From positions 1 through 52,518 of the forward strand of contig JAOTYR010000002.1 of NCBI GenBank assembly GCA_029861785.1: a stretch of 52,518 bases of DNA, in the 5' to 3' direction. Shown here one piece after another: positions 51,482 through 52,518 of this stretch. The notes under the pieces were generated by a model that ran no database searches, was not told the DNA's origin, and was given only the letters and a program-made list of their open reading frames with translations. Positions within the stretch are counted from its first letter, which is position 1, and each line of letters opens with the position of its first letter. This DNA is from Candidatus Nitrosopumilus sp. GTDB taxonomy: Archaea > Thermoproteota > Nitrososphaeria > Nitrososphaerales > Nitrosopumilaceae. The position numbers and the translations under genes were made by a program.

Positions 51482-52518
51482 TCATTTTCTCTTGTTATAA
51501 ATAAAATAAAAAATTGCACCTGATGCAATAATCCCTAACCCCACTAATATTATCTGCAAATCAAACTGAAATGCCATGTAAATTGTTGCCCCTAACCCAA
51601 AAACCGGTAAAATTGGAAATTTTCCTACATTAACAGGTACTCTATATGGTCTATCTAAATCTGGTCTGGTATATCTTAAAAGAATCACAGACAAGTTAAT
51701 CATCGCAAAAGTGATTACTACTGCAAAAACCACAATATTTGCAACAATTACAATATCACCAATAAAAGAAAATCCAATTGCTGTGAAAAAAATGAGAATT
51801 ACTGCTAGCCATGGAGTTTTTGTTTTCTTATGGATTAATCCTAACCTAGATGGCAAGGAACCATCTCTTGCCATTCCATAAAATATCCTAGCTCCAGCAA
51901 CCAAAGTAATCAAAATTGTACTAGCAGTTGCAAACAATGCTATTATTGATAAAATAAAATGACCTTGCTGACCAAGCCTTTGTTCTGCCACAAATGCAAG
52001 TGGAGCTGAGGATTCTGCTATTTGTTCCCACCCAACAATCCGAATTGAAGCCAAAGAAACTAAAATGTAAATTATTGTAGTAATCAAAACTGAAAGCATT
52101 ATTCCTCGCGGCATTGTTCTCTGAGGTCTTTTTACTTCCTCTGCGACATTTGCAATATCTTCAAATCCAATAAATGCAAAAAATACTAAAACGAATGCTA
52201 AAATTATTCCATTATATCCCAATGGATTTTCAAAATAATCAATTTCAGATTCTATCGGAAAAGAAAATCCAATCACAATAATGATTCCTAATCCACTTAT
52301 TGTTATAATTGCAAAAATTGTATTTGCCCAAGTCGATTCTTTTATTCCAATGAAATTTACAAATGATAAAACTCCAAGAATTGCTAAAGCTGAAACTAAT
52401 ACAGGAATATTAGTCAACTCTTCCATATAGCCTCCAAAACCCAATGCCACTGTCGCAGCTACAATAATTGAAGTCAAAATTGTCAACCATCCTACAATAA
52501 ACCCAATAAAATTACTGC
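51482..52518 (-). CDS. APC-superfamily amino acid permease, 5' truncated by window edge
   Basis: The frame has a stop at 51482 and stays open past the first internal ATG (52486) to the window edge (NFIGFIVGWLTIL), so the true start lies outside. About 345 residues are seen with roughly nine hydrophobic helices. The segments VLVFFAFIGFEDIANVAEEV, RPQRTMPRGIMLSVLITT, ARIFYGMARDGSLPSRLG and LRYTRPDLDRPYRVPVNV are typical of amino-acid/polyamine/organocation transporters. The substrate cannot be assigned. Confidence 0.92.
   Translation of the reverse strand, partial: SNFIGFIVGWLTILTSIIVAATVALGFGGYMEELTNIPVLVSALAILGVLSFVNFIGIKESTWANTIFAIITISGLGIIIVIGFSFPIESEIDYFENPLGYNGIILAFVLVFFAFIGFEDIANVAEEVKRPQRTMPRGIMLSVLITTIIYILVSLASIRIVGWEQIAESSAPLAFVAEQRLGQQGHFILSIIALFATASTILITLVAGARIFYGMARDGSLPSRLGLIHKKTKTPWLAVILIFFTAIGFSFIGDIVIVANIVVFAVVITFAMINLSVILLRYTRPDLDRPYRVPVNVGKFPILPVFGLGATIYMAFQFDLQIILVGLGIIASGAIFYFIYNKRK

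Noticed and set aside
1-52518. Mobile elements or a dedicated defence island
   Set aside because: No transposase, integrase, toxin-antitoxin pair or recognised defence gene was found; the AbrB-like protein has no toxin partner.

Overview
The window is a gene-dense, AT-rich archaeal chromosome segment, most likely from a marine ammonia-oxidising thaumarchaeon (Nitrosopumilaceae: Nitrosopumilus or Nitrosarchaeum type). This assignment is inferred from the gene content. It has both subunits of DNA polymerase D, Orc1/Cdc6, GINS, a group II chaperonin, archaeal CCA-adding enzyme, GGGP synthase, TFB, a PEFG-CTERM cupredoxin, CFI-box and AN1 zinc-finger proteins, and many TATA boxes 24-29 nt ahead of start codons (leaderless mRNAs). 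I saw no rRNA, insertion sequence, integrase, CRISPR array or recognised defence system. The one RNA gene I can support is tRNA-Pro(GGG).

Layout. 1-4.4 kb: the 3' end of tfb, a secreted coiled-coil protein, an hsp20-cdc48-small ORF operon and a divergent ACT-like gene. 4.4-7.3 kb: a patch of gene decay with remnants of a thrombospondin-type-3 protein, a thermonuclease and a polyprenyl synthase, interleaved with two intact genes. 7.3-11.2 kb: an etfB-etfA-fixC/X operon. 11.2-16.3 kb: an HD hydrolase, a cyclophilin/PsbP-like/CFI-box fusion, a PH-like protein with CbiE, a degenerate cupredoxin and a SpoIIM-like membrane protein. 16.4-25.5 kb: a replication region with DP1, convergent Orc1/Cdc6, a 470-bp intergenic origin with ORB repeats, four small origin-linked genes, then GGGPS-DP2. 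25.5-33.8 kb: SHMT, thermosome, glutamine synthetase, GINS and oxidoreductases. 33.85 kb: tRNA-Pro. 34-38.4 kb: phosphoesterase, orphan response regulator, GGQ-bearing Vms1/eRF1-like protein, a multiply broken PepSY-like gene and a wHTH gene with a damaged or CTG start. 38.4-45.9 kb: RNA metabolism (kinase-cca-thpR; PRPP synthase, Trm-G10 methyltransferase, RNase Z, Sir2). 46-52.5 kb: MscS channel, lysine-aminomutase-like radical SAM enzyme, a second glutamine synthetase, a secreted anchored protein and a truncated amino-acid permease.

How they fit together. The clearest functional unit is the origin: two identical 23-bp ORB elements 61 bp apart, further degenerate copies, an AT-rich segment and GTTAAC-type motifs, between orc1/cdc6 and a conserved small wHTH gene, with both PolD genes within 4 kb. 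The 38-46 kb block concentrates tRNA 3'-end processing (RNase Z, CCA addition, 2H phosphodiesterase) and tRNA modification. Four broken genes in two patches show local gene loss. No clearly new multi-gene system was found. The best candidates for new biology are the origin architecture with its small-gene neighbourhood, the GGQ rescue-factor-like protein and the three-part secreted cyclophilin fusion.
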